Position numbers and translations under genes: made by a program. A stretch of DNA of 64,000 nt from WRGT01 sp942493035 (GTDB lineage: Bacteria; Spirochaetota; UBA4802; UBA5550): the NCBI GenBank assembly GCA_942493035.1, contig OW818666.1, positions 4,216,001 through 4,280,000 on the forward strand, read 5' to 3'. This document shows, piece by piece, positions 27,138 to 36,108 of the stretch (the stretch's first letter is position 1; the number at the start of each line of letters is the position of its first letter). Below the pieces are notes generated by a model. That model had not been told where the DNA came from and did no database searches. It saw only the letters and a program-made list of their open reading frames with translations.

Positions 27138-28423
27138 AATTTCTCAATAAGTTTTTTCTGTTCATCTGTGAGAGTGCTGTCATTCCATAACCCGTTATGA
27201 AAATCCTCTCTCCTGCCTGATTCGGAGAGTTCACTGTATGTGATTGCTTTAAATGCCGGTATACCTCGTCCTATCAGTTCGCGGAATTTAGTTTTAATCC
27301 GCTCATTGCGCGGCGGTGTTTTAACAAACTTTTTCTTTTTACTGCTGTACTCTTTGTTCCCCTCTTTGTTCCGTGATGTCCTTTCCAGCCCGTAAACATT
27401 TGCTTCAACAGTTTTTATCTCTTCGCCTGTCAGTCCAATCTGCATCAGGGCCTTTTCGGTAACAGGACCGATTTTCTGACGGTACAGAACTATCCGTTCT
27501 GCTGAAAGTATGCTCAGTCCATCGATGGTTTTAAGCTCTTCCGGCTCTGCTGTGTTAATATTAATTTTTTTCTTCGGTGATGTGAGAAATGGTCTTCCGT
27601 AATGGAGACTCTCTATTTCTGCCTGTGGTGAATAGGTAAGTCCTATTGAATGAGTGTATCCGAGATATGGGTGATACCGTAATCCGTATGATACATAAAA
27701 GTCTGCAGCAAGTATTCCCAGTGATGCGGCCAGGGAAGAGGTCTCCCTGCAGTATCCCCCTTTTACCGATAAGAAATGAGCAGGATTTGCTGTTACAGAG
27801 AATGTGTTAACATTTTCAGCAGCGGTTCCGGTTATGTTCCATGCAAGTGAAAATCCCTTTCCAGGTTTGAGAAGTACTCCCGCTGAACGTTCAGGGTAAA
27901 CAATCTCTTCATTCTGTTTTCCCGTAAGAGATGCAATTCCTGTCTGGGTAAAGGCTGCATTTATCCATGGCAGAGGTGCCAGAAGCAGTGAAAATCCGGT
28001 TTCGTGTATAAGTGTTTTCTGGGAAAATTTTTCAGTTTCGATTTTCATGAAGAGCAGGTTTCCCGATACACCTGCATTAAGAAAAGAGAAGATCGAATAT
28101 CCGGCATTTAATGAGAAAGTGTTTTCTCTGTAGAAATCCGCACCGAATGAATTCCATGACAGCTGCATTCCATAATCTCCTGATGCATACTGAATCGCAG
28201 AGCCCCCTGTGGTCAGAATTTCATTGGAGTATGGTCTTCCCGCATTACCGCTGATTAGAAAACCTTCAGCAAACGGGAGAAGTGCCGGACTGGTCATTAC
28301 TGCAGGGGAAGAGTAATCATGAACTGCACTCTGCACAGGGAAGAGAGCGTCCGGGTCTCCGGTTTTGTATTCGAAGGCGCTGTGATAAACCATCGCAGCA
28401 TAGAACAGTATAGCTATCTTCAT
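27125..28423 (-). CDS. Putative barrel/surface protein with ComEA-like helix-hairpin-helix domain
   Basis: 432 residues. A signal peptide (I-A-I-L-F-Y-A-A-M-V-Y-H-S-A) precedes about 260 residues of beta-rich, glycine/aromatic-rich sequence that looks like a membrane barrel. At about residues 288-345 comes a helix-hairpin-helix unit: K-I-N-I-N-T-A-E-P-E-E-L-K-T-I-D-G-L-S, then A-E-R-I-V-L-Y-R-Q-K-I-G-P, then L-M-Q-I-G-L-T. This is the ComEA/competence type that binds DNA backbone. The C-terminal 85 residues are basic and low-complexity. Its ATG overlaps the stop of the upstream lamin-tail gene (ATGA). It may handle extracellular DNA, or use the HhH as a structural unit. Confidence 0.7.
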   Translation of the reverse strand: MKIAILFYAAMVYHSAFEYKTGDPDALFPVQSAVHDYSSPAVMTSPALLPFAEGFLISGNAGRPYSNEILTTGGSAIQYASGDYGMQLSWNSFGADFYRENTFSLNAGYSIFSFLNAGVSGNLLFMKIETEKFSQKTLIHETGFSLLLAPLPWINAAFTQTGIASLTGKQNEEIVYPERSAGVLLKPGKGFSLAWNITGTAAENVNTFSVTANPAHFLSVKGGYCRETSSLAASLGILAADFYVSYGLRYHPYLGYTHSIGLTYSPQAEIESLHYGRPFLTSPKKKININTAEPEELKTIDGLSILSAERIVLYRQKIGPVTEKALMQIGLTGEEIKTVEANVYGLERTSRNKEGNKEYSSKKKKFVKTPPRNERIKTKFRELIGRGIPAFKAITYSELSESGRREDFHNGLWNDSTLTDEQKKLIEKLCSK

Positions 28424-29418
28424 CTTTTTGTTACTGCTATAACAAGATTGATAAGCGCGCTTTCAGATTTTGAATTCTTCCCGGCAGCTTCAATTTTTAT
28501 AAAATAAAGTCCTGTTGTGATCTTTCCCCGTAATTTTTTATCAGGTATTAAAAATGAATAGTCTCCGGGAGTTAGATCCTCTTTCAATTCCGAAGAGTAT
28601 ATTGTAGATCCGGTCGAGTTGAATATTCTTAACTTTATACTGCATGTTTCATACAGAAAAAGCGGAATCTTAATATTACCCGATCCATAGTGATGTGTTG
28701 TCTTTTTCGAAGCTGTGCGGAATATCCGCCTGTTTCCCTTAGATGCATTGATTATATTCTCTTTCCCCGGTGTGGCATATGGAGTTATCCTGAAATCATT
28801 CAAAGTATTGGTGTCTTCACCGCTAATTCTCGATAAGGTTGAGTATGAATTCAGTCCGTCTTTACCTGCATCTACAGTGCATGGCTGGTTATCCGGAGTG
28901 CTGCAGATTTCCCATTGTCCGGCAGTAACGGCAGCCGTTATATAACTGTTGATTGTGCTGTTTATAGATCCGTCTCTGTTGCTGAATGAGATAAAATCTA
29001 TCATTCCGCCATTGGTTTCAATATCATCGCTGTCGATTGATACAACACAGTCTGTATTCCACAGACCGTAGTTGCAGCAGTAAAGATCGAGTATTCCGTT
29101 TCTGTTTGTATCTCCGGTTAAATCTGTTTCGTCTTCAACCGGAAGAGGTGTGAAATGAACCACTGCAAATCTGTCATCATATGGAGTTTCCGGCATGTCC
29201 CGGTTTCTGAGAGTTACAGGTGATAAGGCAATTTTTTCATTAGTACCGTAATACATTGTCACAAAATACTGTGATATGTCACATGATTCGGTTTCCGCAG
29301 ATAAAGTTATCTCAATCCAGTCGCTGCTACCCCCGGCTGAAATTTCATTGATCAGCGGTCCGGAATAAGCAGTTGAGTATATCATCAGAAGCAGAGAAAG
29401 AAGCATTATAGTTTTCAT
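28420..29418 (-). CDS. Exported lamin-tail-domain protein
   Basis: 332 residues with a signal peptide (T-I-M-L-L-S-L-L-L-M-I-Y-S-T-A-Y-S). The mature N-terminus G-P-L-I-N-E-I-S-A-G-G-S-S-D-W-I-E-I starts a lamin-tail (LTD) beta-sandwich of about 180 residues. The C-terminal 85 residues resemble a FlgD-like/sorting-type Ig domain (I-K-L-R-I-F-N-S-T-G-S-T-I-Y ... G-L-Y-F-I-K-I). LTD modules in secreted bacterial proteins are often found with nucleases or surface assemblies. First gene of the operon, overlapping the next by four bases. Confidence 0.78.
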   Translation of the reverse strand: MKTIMLLSLLLMIYSTAYSGPLINEISAGGSSDWIEITLSAETESCDISQYFVTMYYGTNEKIALSPVTLRNRDMPETPYDDRFAVVHFTPLPVEDETDLTGDTNRNGILDLYCCNYGLWNTDCVVSIDSDDIETNGGMIDFISFSNRDGSINSTINSYITAAVTAGQWEICSTPDNQPCTVDAGKDGLNSYSTLSRISGEDTNTLNDFRITPYATPGKENIINASKGNRRIFRTASKKTTHHYGSGNIKIPLFLYETCSIKLRIFNSTGSTIYSSELKEDLTPGDYSFLIPDKKLRGKITTGLYFIKIEAAGKNSKSESALINLVIAVTKR

Positions 29419-29679
29419 TGCACACCGGCATTATTGTTTATTACTAATACGTTTGAAACAGGAGAATTAATAAAAATTATTTTTAGTTTCAGATTTTTAT
29501 TAATATCTGCAGCCGGAAAAAATCCTTGATTAATGCCTGCTTGAATATTTAGTAGTAATTAATCGATAATTATGGAGAATTGTCTTTACCGCCGCGTTTT
29601 ACCCTGCGGAAAGCTATTGACCGGCAATTGACACGCTGCTTTACCTGCAGTTTTTTATGAATAATCTGGAGAATGAGAT

Positions 29680-32100
29680 ATGATGGATATAGATGATATA
29701 ATGAATGACGGTAGCGATTTTACGATAGATGCGGATCTTCTTGAAGGGGATCTTATTTCTATTGATCACGTTCTTCCTGAACAGCTCTACCTGATCCCAA
29801 TCCGGTACCGTCCGATATTCCCCGGGATTGTAACACCGCTGATAATCTCTCATGGAAGATTTACAAAAATTATTGACCGTGTTCTGAACGAATCAAGAAC
29901 AATCGGTCTTGTCCTGATTAAGGACGATGATAAGGGCGAGATAAATTTTGAAGATCTTTACACTTACGGTACAGCGGCGAGGATATTAAAAAAAATTAAT
30001 CTCCCCGACGGCGGGATTAATGTTCTTATAAACAGTGTTAAAAGATTCCGGATAAAAGATGCAATCGAAAAGAAAAAGAATCTTTTAGCCGAGGTTGAAT
30101 ATCTCGATGATATCGTTGATAAGAAAGCAAAAATGGAGATCAAGGCTTATACCCGTGAGGTTCTCTCTCAACTGAAGCTCCTCTCTGACAATAATCCTCT
30201 GTTTACTGAAGAGATGAAGCTTACTATGCTCAACGTTGAAGAGCCGGGTAAGATTGCCGACTTTGTAACATCACTTTTAAATATTGAAAAGCATGAGTAT
30301 CAGGATGTTCTTGAAACAATAAATGTGCGCAGCCGTCTTGGCAAGGTTCTTCATCTCCTTCATAAAGAGATGGAGGTTGTGGATGTTCAGAAGAAGATCC
30401 AGCACCAGATCGGTGAGAAGATTGACAAGCAGCAGAAAGAATTTTTTCTCCGTGAACAGCTGAAGGCAATAAAGGTTGAGCTTGGACTTGAAGAGGATGA
30501 GAAGAGTGCTGAAGTCAAAGAGATGCGTAAAAAGATAGAGGAGCTTAAACTTAAAGGTGAAGTTCACGATAAGCTTATAGAGGAGATTGACCGTTTCACT
30601 TTTATGGACCCGTCCTCGTCAGAATATTCAGTAGCAAAAAATTATATAGATACCGTACTCTCTCTCCCCTGGAGCAAGGCAACTGTTGATTCGATCGATC
30701 TTGACAGGGCTGAGAAAATACTCAACCGTGATCATTACGGTCTTGAGGATGTGAAGGAGCGAATACTTGAATTTATAGCCCTTCGAAAAATAAAGCCCGA
30801 TGCCCGGGGATCGATCATCTGTCTTGTGGGGCCTCCCGGTGTAGGAAAGACATCTCTTGGTAAGTCGATAGCTGCAGCTCTTAACAGAAAATTTTTCCGT
30901 ATTTCACTGGGTGGAATGAGAGATGAGGCAGAGATAAAGGGACACAGAAAAACATATATCGGCGCAATGCCGGGTAAAATCATACAGGGACTTAAGATAA
31001 GTAAAACAAACAATCCTGTCTTTATGCTGGATGAGATAGATAAGATGGGTCAGAGCTATCAGGGTGATCCGGCGTCTGCGCTTCTTGAAGTTCTTGATCC
31101 GGAACAGAACGTGGAATTCCGCGATTACTATCTTGATCTGCCATTTGATTTATCTGATGTGCTTTTTATTACCACTGCAAACACTCTCGACACAATACCT
31201 CAAGTGCTTGCCGATAGAATGGAGGTTATCCGTCTTTCGGGATATATCGCCATGGAGAAATATGAAATTGCGCGGAAGTATCTTCTCCCCAAACAGCTGA
31301 AGATGCATGGGCTTGGCAAGAACAGTGTAAAGATAGAGAAAAACGGTTACCTGAATATAATAAGCGGATGGGCTAGGGAATCCGGCGTCCGTAACCTCGA
31401 ACGTAACATAGAAAAAATCTGCAGGAAAACAGCAACTCTTGTAGCAAGGAATAAACCTATACCGGAAGCAGCTCTCAGTGATGAGCAGATCAGAGAGTAC
31501 CTTGGTATTGAAGTTTATCATGAAGAGGAGAAACTCCTGATAAACAAGCCCGGTATTGTAACCGGTCTGGCGTGGACATCTCTTGGCGGGGCAACTCTTA
31601 CAATCGAATCAATTGCGGTTAAGGTAAAAAGCGGTGCAGGGCTTAAACTCACAGGGCAGCTTGGAGACGTAATGACTGAATCGGCAAACATTGCCTATAC
31701 TTATATTAATCATTATCTTGGAGATGACGAACAGGCTCGTAATATTTTTGATAATTATCTGGTCCATGTACATGTACCTGCAGGGGCAACTCCAAAAGAC
31801 GGTCCTTCTGCGGGAATTACAATAGCCTCATCAATTTATTCCATGATAACAGGCAAAATGGCCGGAAATGATATTGCCATGACTGGTGAGCTTACTCTTT
31901 CAGGTAAGGTTCTCCCCATTGGTGGATTGAAAGAGAAGGTAATTGCTGCAAAAAGGGTAAATATAAAGCATATTATTATCCCTTCGGATAACAGGAAAGA
32001 TCTTGAAGATATTCCGGAATATATAAAAAAAGGGCTGACATTTCACCCCGTTAGTGATATAATAGAAGTACTGGATATCTGTTTTAAGAAAAAGAGGTAG
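29680..32100 (+). CDS. lon: ATP-dependent protease La (Lon)
   Basis: 806 residues, standard LonA layout. The N-terminal substrate domain spans about residues 30-235 (L-Y-L-I-P-I-R-Y-R-P-I-F-P-G-I), followed by a coiled region. The AAA+ module has Walker A G-P-P-G-V-G-K-T-S and Walker B F-M-L-D-E-I-D-K-M-G. The C-terminal protease has the catalytic Ser in P-K-D-G-P-S-A-G and Lys in G-G-L-K-E-K. It degrades misfolded and regulatory proteins. GGAG lies nine bases before ATG 29680; ATG 29683 is equally possible. No heat-shock operator was recognised upstream. The next gene follows after 15 bases. Confidence 0.98.
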   Translation: MMDIDDIMNDGSDFTIDADLLEGDLISIDHVLPEQLYLIPIRYRPIFPGIVTPLIISHGRFTKIIDRVLNESRTIGLVLIKDDDKGEINFEDLYTYGTAARILKKINLPDGGINVLINSVKRFRIKDAIEKKKNLLAEVEYLDDIVDKKAKMEIKAYTREVLSQLKLLSDNNPLFTEEMKLTMLNVEEPGKIADFVTSLLNIEKHEYQDVLETINVRSRLGKVLHLLHKEMEVVDVQKKIQHQIGEKIDKQQKEFFLREQLKAIKVELGLEEDEKSAEVKEMRKKIEELKLKGEVHDKLIEEIDRFTFMDPSSSEYSVAKNYIDTVLSLPWSKATVDSIDLDRAEKILNRDHYGLEDVKERILEFIALRKIKPDARGSIICLVGPPGVGKTSLGKSIAAALNRKFFRISLGGMRDEAEIKGHRKTYIGAMPGKIIQGLKISKTNNPVFMLDEIDKMGQSYQGDPASALLEVLDPEQNVEFRDYYLDLPFDLSDVLFITTANTLDTIPQVLADRMEVIRLSGYIAMEKYEIARKYLLPKQLKMHGLGKNSVKIEKNGYLNIISGWARESGVRNLERNIEKICRKTATLVARNKPIPEAALSDEQIREYLGIEVYHEEEKLLINKPGIVTGLAWTSLGGATLTIESIAVKVKSGAGLKLTGQLGDVMTESANIAYTYINHYLGDDEQARNIFDNYLVHVHVPAGATPKDGPSAGITIASSIYSMITGKMAGNDIAMTGELTLSGKVLPIGGLKEKVIAAKRVNIKHIIIPSDNRKDLEDIPEYIKKGLTFHPVSDIIEVLDICFKKKR

Positions 32101-32115
32101 GGGGCTTTAGTTAAT

Positions 32116-32793
32116 ATGGAATTTTTTAATCTCATCGAAATGATAGTTAAGGATATTGTGGATGAAGTTCTTGCCAAGGAAGAGGATTTTAAAAGTATAA
32201 AATATCATAGAAATGACATAATTGCATATGTGCTGAACAGGGTTCCCCCCAGATACGTAACCGGGGAAAGGGGTATTATTCACAGCCGGATTGATCCCAG
32301 GCTGAAATATCAGCAGCATACAGATATTCTGTTTCTTACATATGAAGCTGTCGGTCTTTTTGCAAAAAGAAGGACTACAGAAATTGAAGAGAAGAATGGA
32401 GAGAGTGAAAAACTCTCCGGCCTTATTCCGCATATGATAGGTGAGGCTCTTGAAGAGACTACATTGTCAGTTGTACCGGATCTTAAAATAACACTTTTAT
32501 ATAATGATAAACCTGCTGAGATGATGGACCTGGGATGGAAAAATCCCTATACTGCATCTAAGGCAACGAGAGGATATTTTCATTTCTGGCCGAGATATAT
32601 ACAGGATACTATGAGTGCAGGGGATTATGTTGAATTTTTATTAACTTTTGAACACCCCAAATTCGAAACCCGTTCAGTAAAAGTCAGGGCAAAAGTTAAT
32701 AAGAAAAATGATCTGGGGAATACTCAGTCAATTCCTTTAATTCTCCTTAAACTGAAAGAGGGTGTTTCAGCAGATTTTCTTTGTGAGGATTAA
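32116..32793 (+). CDS. ComFB-like domain protein
   Basis: 225 residues. Residues about 5-60 match the late-competence ComFB fold: I-V-K-D-I-V-D-E-V-L, then H-R-N-D-I-I-A-Y-V-L-N-R-V-P-P-R-Y-V-T, the signature x-D-x-x-A-x-x-L-N-x-x-P-P-x-Y-V. The Cys residues common in ComFB are missing. Residues about 100-220 form a second, beta-rich domain that I do not recognise; a PilZ-like fold is possible. ComFB proteins of cyanobacteria have been reported to bind cyclic dinucleotides, so this could be a second-messenger receptor. It lies just downstream of lon and overlaps tadA tail-to-tail by four bases. Confidence 0.65.
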   Translation: MEFFNLIEMIVKDIVDEVLAKEEDFKSIKYHRNDIIAYVLNRVPPRYVTGERGIIHSRIDPRLKYQQHTDILFLTYEAVGLFAKRRTTEIEEKNGESEKLSGLIPHMIGEALEETTLSVVPDLKITLLYNDKPAEMMDLGWKNPYTASKATRGYFHFWPRYIQDTMSAGDYVEFLLTFEHPKFETRSVKVRAKVNKKNDLGNTQSIPLILLKLKEGVSADFLCED

Positions 32794-33257
32794 GCATCCT
32801 GCTCTATCTTTTTTCTCTTTGCTTTAAAGAATCCGGTCAGGAGAGATGAACATTTTTCGCGAAGTATTCCGGATTTTATTTCCGGAATATGATTCATCCT
32901 GCTGTTTCCGCATATATCAAATACAGTTCCGCATGCCCCGTATTTTATATCTTCAGCTCCGAAAATTACACATTTTATTCTTGAATGAACTATAGCCCCG
33001 GCGCACATGGCGCAGGGCTCTTTAGTGACATAGAGTACACAATCAGTCAGCCGTTCATTCTTTAAATATGCGGCTGCTTTTTTTATTGCGATTATTTCGG
33101 CATGGAGAGTCGGGTCATTTTTTTCCCGATTTTCATTTGATCCTGTTGCGATGATTTCCCCGTCTTTAACTATTACCGCGCCAACGGGGATTTCATCTCT
33201 CAGAGCTGCGTCATGTGCAAGAGCAAGAGCCTGCTCCATAAACTCTTCATCGGTCAT
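32790..33257 (-). CDS. tadA: tRNA-specific adenosine deaminase
   Basis: 155 residues of the cytidine-deaminase superfamily. The zinc site is H-A-E (T-L-H-A-E-I-I-A-I) plus P-C-A-M-C, and the TadA-specific G-A-V-I-V and V-H-S-R-I-K-C-V-I-F-G-A are present. It converts adenosine 34 of tRNA-Arg(ACG) to inosine so that CGN codons are read. The start follows the upstream nitroreductase stop by two bases (TAG-CA-ATG), implying co-transcription and coupling; no separate strong ribosome-binding site is seen. Confidence 0.93.
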   Translation of the reverse strand: MTDEEFMEQALALAHDAALRDEIPVGAVIVKDGEIIATGSNENREKNDPTLHAEIIAIKKAAAYLKNERLTDCVLYVTKEPCAMCAGAIVHSRIKCVIFGAEDIKYGACGTVFDICGNSRMNHIPEIKSGILREKCSSLLTGFFKAKRKKIEQDA

Positions 33258-33259
33258 TG

Positions 33260-33838
33260 CTATTTACAATTATTTATAATAATATCAGCAAGTTTGCGTT
33301 TGGGGACATAGTGTGTCCCCTCGCTATCGCGATAGTATTTTATATCCTCACCATTTTCTATCTCTTTGATTACAACTTTTTCTATAGGAAATCCCAGTGC
33401 TATGACCAGTTCAATTGTGTAATCTTCAGAGATTTTCAGCTCTGCAGCAAGTCCCTCCCTGTCAACTGATCCGATGATACATCCCCCCATCTCTTTGGAA
33501 GCAGCACCAAGAAGTATTGTCTGAGCTGCAATTCCATGATCCCATTTTACATTCGGTGAAATCTTTTTGTCTGAAAGTATTACAATATATGCAGACGGGC
33601 GTTCGCCCTCTACCGGTCCATCCCAGTCTGAGAGATAACCTGCCCACTTCAGATACGGGAAGACTGAATTACGCTCTTTGTACTCTGCGACATAATATTT
33701 AAGCGGCTGAAGATTCGAGCCTGAAGGGATTAGTCTTGCGTTGTCAATAAGCTTCAGGAGGGCCAGCTGGGGAATCTCTTTACTTTCATCAAATCTTCTG
33801 TAACTTCTATTGCGTTTAACTATCTCATGAAATTTCAT
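33260..33838 (-). CDS. Nitroreductase family protein
   Basis: 192 residues, typical of short FMN-dependent nitroreductases. It opens with R-N-R-S-Y-R-R-F-D, which contacts FMN phosphate, followed by A-R-L-I-P-S-G-S-N-L-Q-P-L-K-Y and D-H-G-I-A-A-Q-T-I-L-L-G-A. The closing region V-I-A-L-G-F-P is also typical. It would reduce nitro or quinone compounds with NAD(P)H; the physiological substrate is unknown. GAGGT lies five bases before the ATG. First gene of a pair with tadA. Confidence 0.9.
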   Translation of the reverse strand: MKFHEIVKRNRSYRRFDESKEIPQLALLKLIDNARLIPSGSNLQPLKYYVAEYKERNSVFPYLKWAGYLSDWDGPVEGERPSAYIVILSDKKISPNVKWDHGIAAQTILLGAASKEMGGCIIGSVDREGLAAELKISEDYTIELVIALGFPIEKVVIKEIENGEDIKYYRDSEGTHYVPKRKLADIIINNCK

Positions 33839-34110
33839 GGTGTACCTCTTTTTTATGGGTTATTGTAATTTAAATACAGCGGCTGGAAATGGTCAAGAAA
33901 AATTGAACCGATAACTTATTATGTTTTGGTCTTTCAAGCAGCATGCGATTACGGAAGATGGTTTTTGACTCAGCGGGGCAGTAAAGTATTTTTGGTGGTA
34001 CATCGCGGAGCATACGCAGCCATGAAAATATATCACTGTCTTTGAGCGGATTGAAATGCATTTATTATTTTATTGACTCAATATATTTCTTATATTTAAC
34101 TGAGATAGAA

Positions 34111-34200
34111 AGTAATAGCTCATAAACCTGTGGTATCCTGTATCCATTGCGCCTTTGGCGCGAAGGAGAGCAATTTCATTCCCGATATATGAGAATTTAC
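34111..34200. repeat. Family D palindromic element, copy 2 (diverged)
   Basis: It keeps the outer arms AGTAATAGCTCATAAACCTG and GATATATGAGAATTTAC and a GCGCCTTTGGCGC core, but the GC stem is reduced and the arms carry mismatches. It fills much of the 385-bp gap between nitroreductase and dsbD and ends about 20 bases before the dsbD start. Nothing else is seen in 33839-34110 except AT-rich sequence. Confidence 0.6.
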
Positions 34201-34223
34201 GATATAAATAAGAAAGGGAACCG

Positions 34224-36098
34224 ATGAATTATATAAAAAATGTTATATTCTTATTATTTCTTAGTGCCGCTATCTGTCTTTCAGTTCAGGTTTCTGCATC
34301 TGAAAAATCTGTAGATGAAATCACTGTATATAATGTATCTGGTGAAATAATAGCATCACCAGGTAAAACGTCAGTTGCTGTTATTGCAGTGGAGATCCCC
34401 GACGGTTCATATATCTATGCGAATCCCAAGGGGAAGGGTATCGGTAAAGCAACGGAAGTTTTTTTTGATAAAAAAAGTTTTATTGATTCTTGGGAGGTCC
34501 GATACCCTTCAGGTGAAATTTATCAGGCTGCAGGTGATTCAGATTCGATTTACAGATATATAAAAATTGTAAGATTTCCCGTTGCAGTTAAAATCAGTGA
34601 TAAAGTTTCAGCGGGGAATTATTCAATTAAGGCGGATCTGTCTATGCTTATGTGCACTTCAGATGCCTGTCTACCAGTTGAAAGAACTGTTGATATACCT
34701 GTAACTGTAAAGAGGGGTGTTTTAAAAAGTACCCCTTTTGAGATGAACAGTTTAAGTGAATTTCTCTCGTTAAATAAGAGTGTAAAAGTTTCTGCATCTG
34801 ATGAAATTTTATCTGCGAAATCAGGTGAAGGAGATGATTCGGGGATTCCGGAAAGTATTGAATTTACTCCGCAATATCCCGAAGGTGAAATAACAGGTAT
34901 TATAAAGGCCATACTATTTGGTCTGATTGCCGGATTTCTTCTTAATTTTATGCCATGTGTTCTACCTGTTGTTAGTCTGAAAATAATGTCGTTTGTGATG
35001 AATGCCGGTGAGAACAAACGGGTTATCGTAACTCAGGGTTTTCTTTTTTCCGCAGGTATTATTTTGAGTTTTATGATACTGGCGGCACTTGCGGCATTTT
35101 CCGGGCATCAGTGGGGGGCGCTTTTTCAGGATAAATTTTTTCTCATGATTATGACTTCCTTTATCTTTGCCATGGCTTTGTCTCTATTCGGTGTATTCAC
35201 ATTCAACATTCCTCTGTCTGCCGGAAAAGTTGCTTCAAAGACCCGGGGAATTTATACTGATGCTTTTGTTAAGGGTGTAGTTGCAACACTGCTTGCAACT
35301 CCATGCAGCGGACCTTTTCTGGGCGGGACTCTGGCGTGGACACTCACAAGACCTCCGGAAGTTATTTTTACAATATTTTTATCAGTCGGTATAGGTATGG
35401 CCATACCATATATGCTTCTGGCTCTGAATCCGTCACTGCTCCGGATTCTGCCCAAGCCGGGAATATGGATGAATCATTTTGAAACAGCAATGGGATTTAT
35501 CCTCATGTTTACAGTTGTCTATCTTCTGGGTATACTTGATGATTCCGGAAGGATGGGGCTCATTCTTTTTCTTTTATTTTTGTCTGCTGGTTTGTGGCAG
35601 TTCGGGACTTTCGGATCAATTGCTGAAGCAAGATGGAAAAGGATTGTATCATTTATTATTCTATTATCAGTAATTGTAATGGGATATGGTTTGTCATTCA
35701 GGTATTTTTATACAGAAACAGTTCTCACTCATGAAAGAGAGATTTTTAATGCGGAGAGAATTTTAAAGAACAGAGATAACGGAATAATTACAGTTGTTGA
35801 ATATACTGCCGACTGGTGTCCTAATTGTTCACTCGTGGAAAAACTGGCTCTTGAGAAAGATGAAGTACAGAAACTTTTTGCAAGAGATGATATTGAGTTT
35901 ATGGTTGCAGATTTGACAGGGAAAAATCCTCAGGCTGAAGCTTTAATGACAAGGCTTGGAAGCAAGTCGATTCCGCTGCTTGCGGTCTTCCCTCCAGGTG
36001 CGGGTTTTTCAGCACCGCTATGCTTAAGGGATATCTATTCTTCAGAAGATGTAGTCTCTGCTGTGAGGAGCGCGGAAAAATTTATTATTACAAAATAG
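34224..36098 (+). CDS. dsbD: Thiol:disulfide interchange protein DsbD
   Basis: 624 residues. A signal peptide is followed by a periplasmic DsbD-alpha-like domain (about 25-165) carrying the Cys pair in M-C-T-S-D-A-C-L-P. A membrane domain of about eight helices (225-500) has its two cysteines in N-F-M-P-C-V-L-P and A-T-P-C-S-G-P. A C-terminal thioredoxin domain has W-C-P-N-C at about residue 535. It carries electrons from cytoplasmic thioredoxin to the periplasm for disulfide repair and cytochrome maturation. All three redox centres are intact. AGAAAGGG precedes the ATG. The HAD gene follows after 10 bases. Confidence 0.93.
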   Translation: MNYIKNVIFLLFLSAAICLSVQVSASEKSVDEITVYNVSGEIIASPGKTSVAVIAVEIPDGSYIYANPKGKGIGKATEVFFDKKSFIDSWEVRYPSGEIYQAAGDSDSIYRYIKIVRFPVAVKISDKVSAGNYSIKADLSMLMCTSDACLPVERTVDIPVTVKRGVLKSTPFEMNSLSEFLSLNKSVKVSASDEILSAKSGEGDDSGIPESIEFTPQYPEGEITGIIKAILFGLIAGFLLNFMPCVLPVVSLKIMSFVMNAGENKRVIVTQGFLFSAGIILSFMILAALAAFSGHQWGALFQDKFFLMIMTSFIFAMALSLFGVFTFNIPLSAGKVASKTRGIYTDAFVKGVVATLLATPCSGPFLGGTLAWTLTRPPEVIFTIFLSVGIGMAIPYMLLALNPSLLRILPKPGIWMNHFETAMGFILMFTVVYLLGILDDSGRMGLILFLLFLSAGLWQFGTFGSIAEARWKRIVSFIILLSVIVMGYGLSFRYFYTETVLTHEREIFNAERILKNRDNGIITVVEYTADWCPNCSLVEKLALEKDEVQKLFARDDIEFMVADLTGKNPQAEALMTRLGSKSIPLLAVFPPGAGFSAPLCLRDIYSSEDVVSAVRSAEKFIITK

Positions 36099-36108
36099 GG
36101 GGTGTGAT

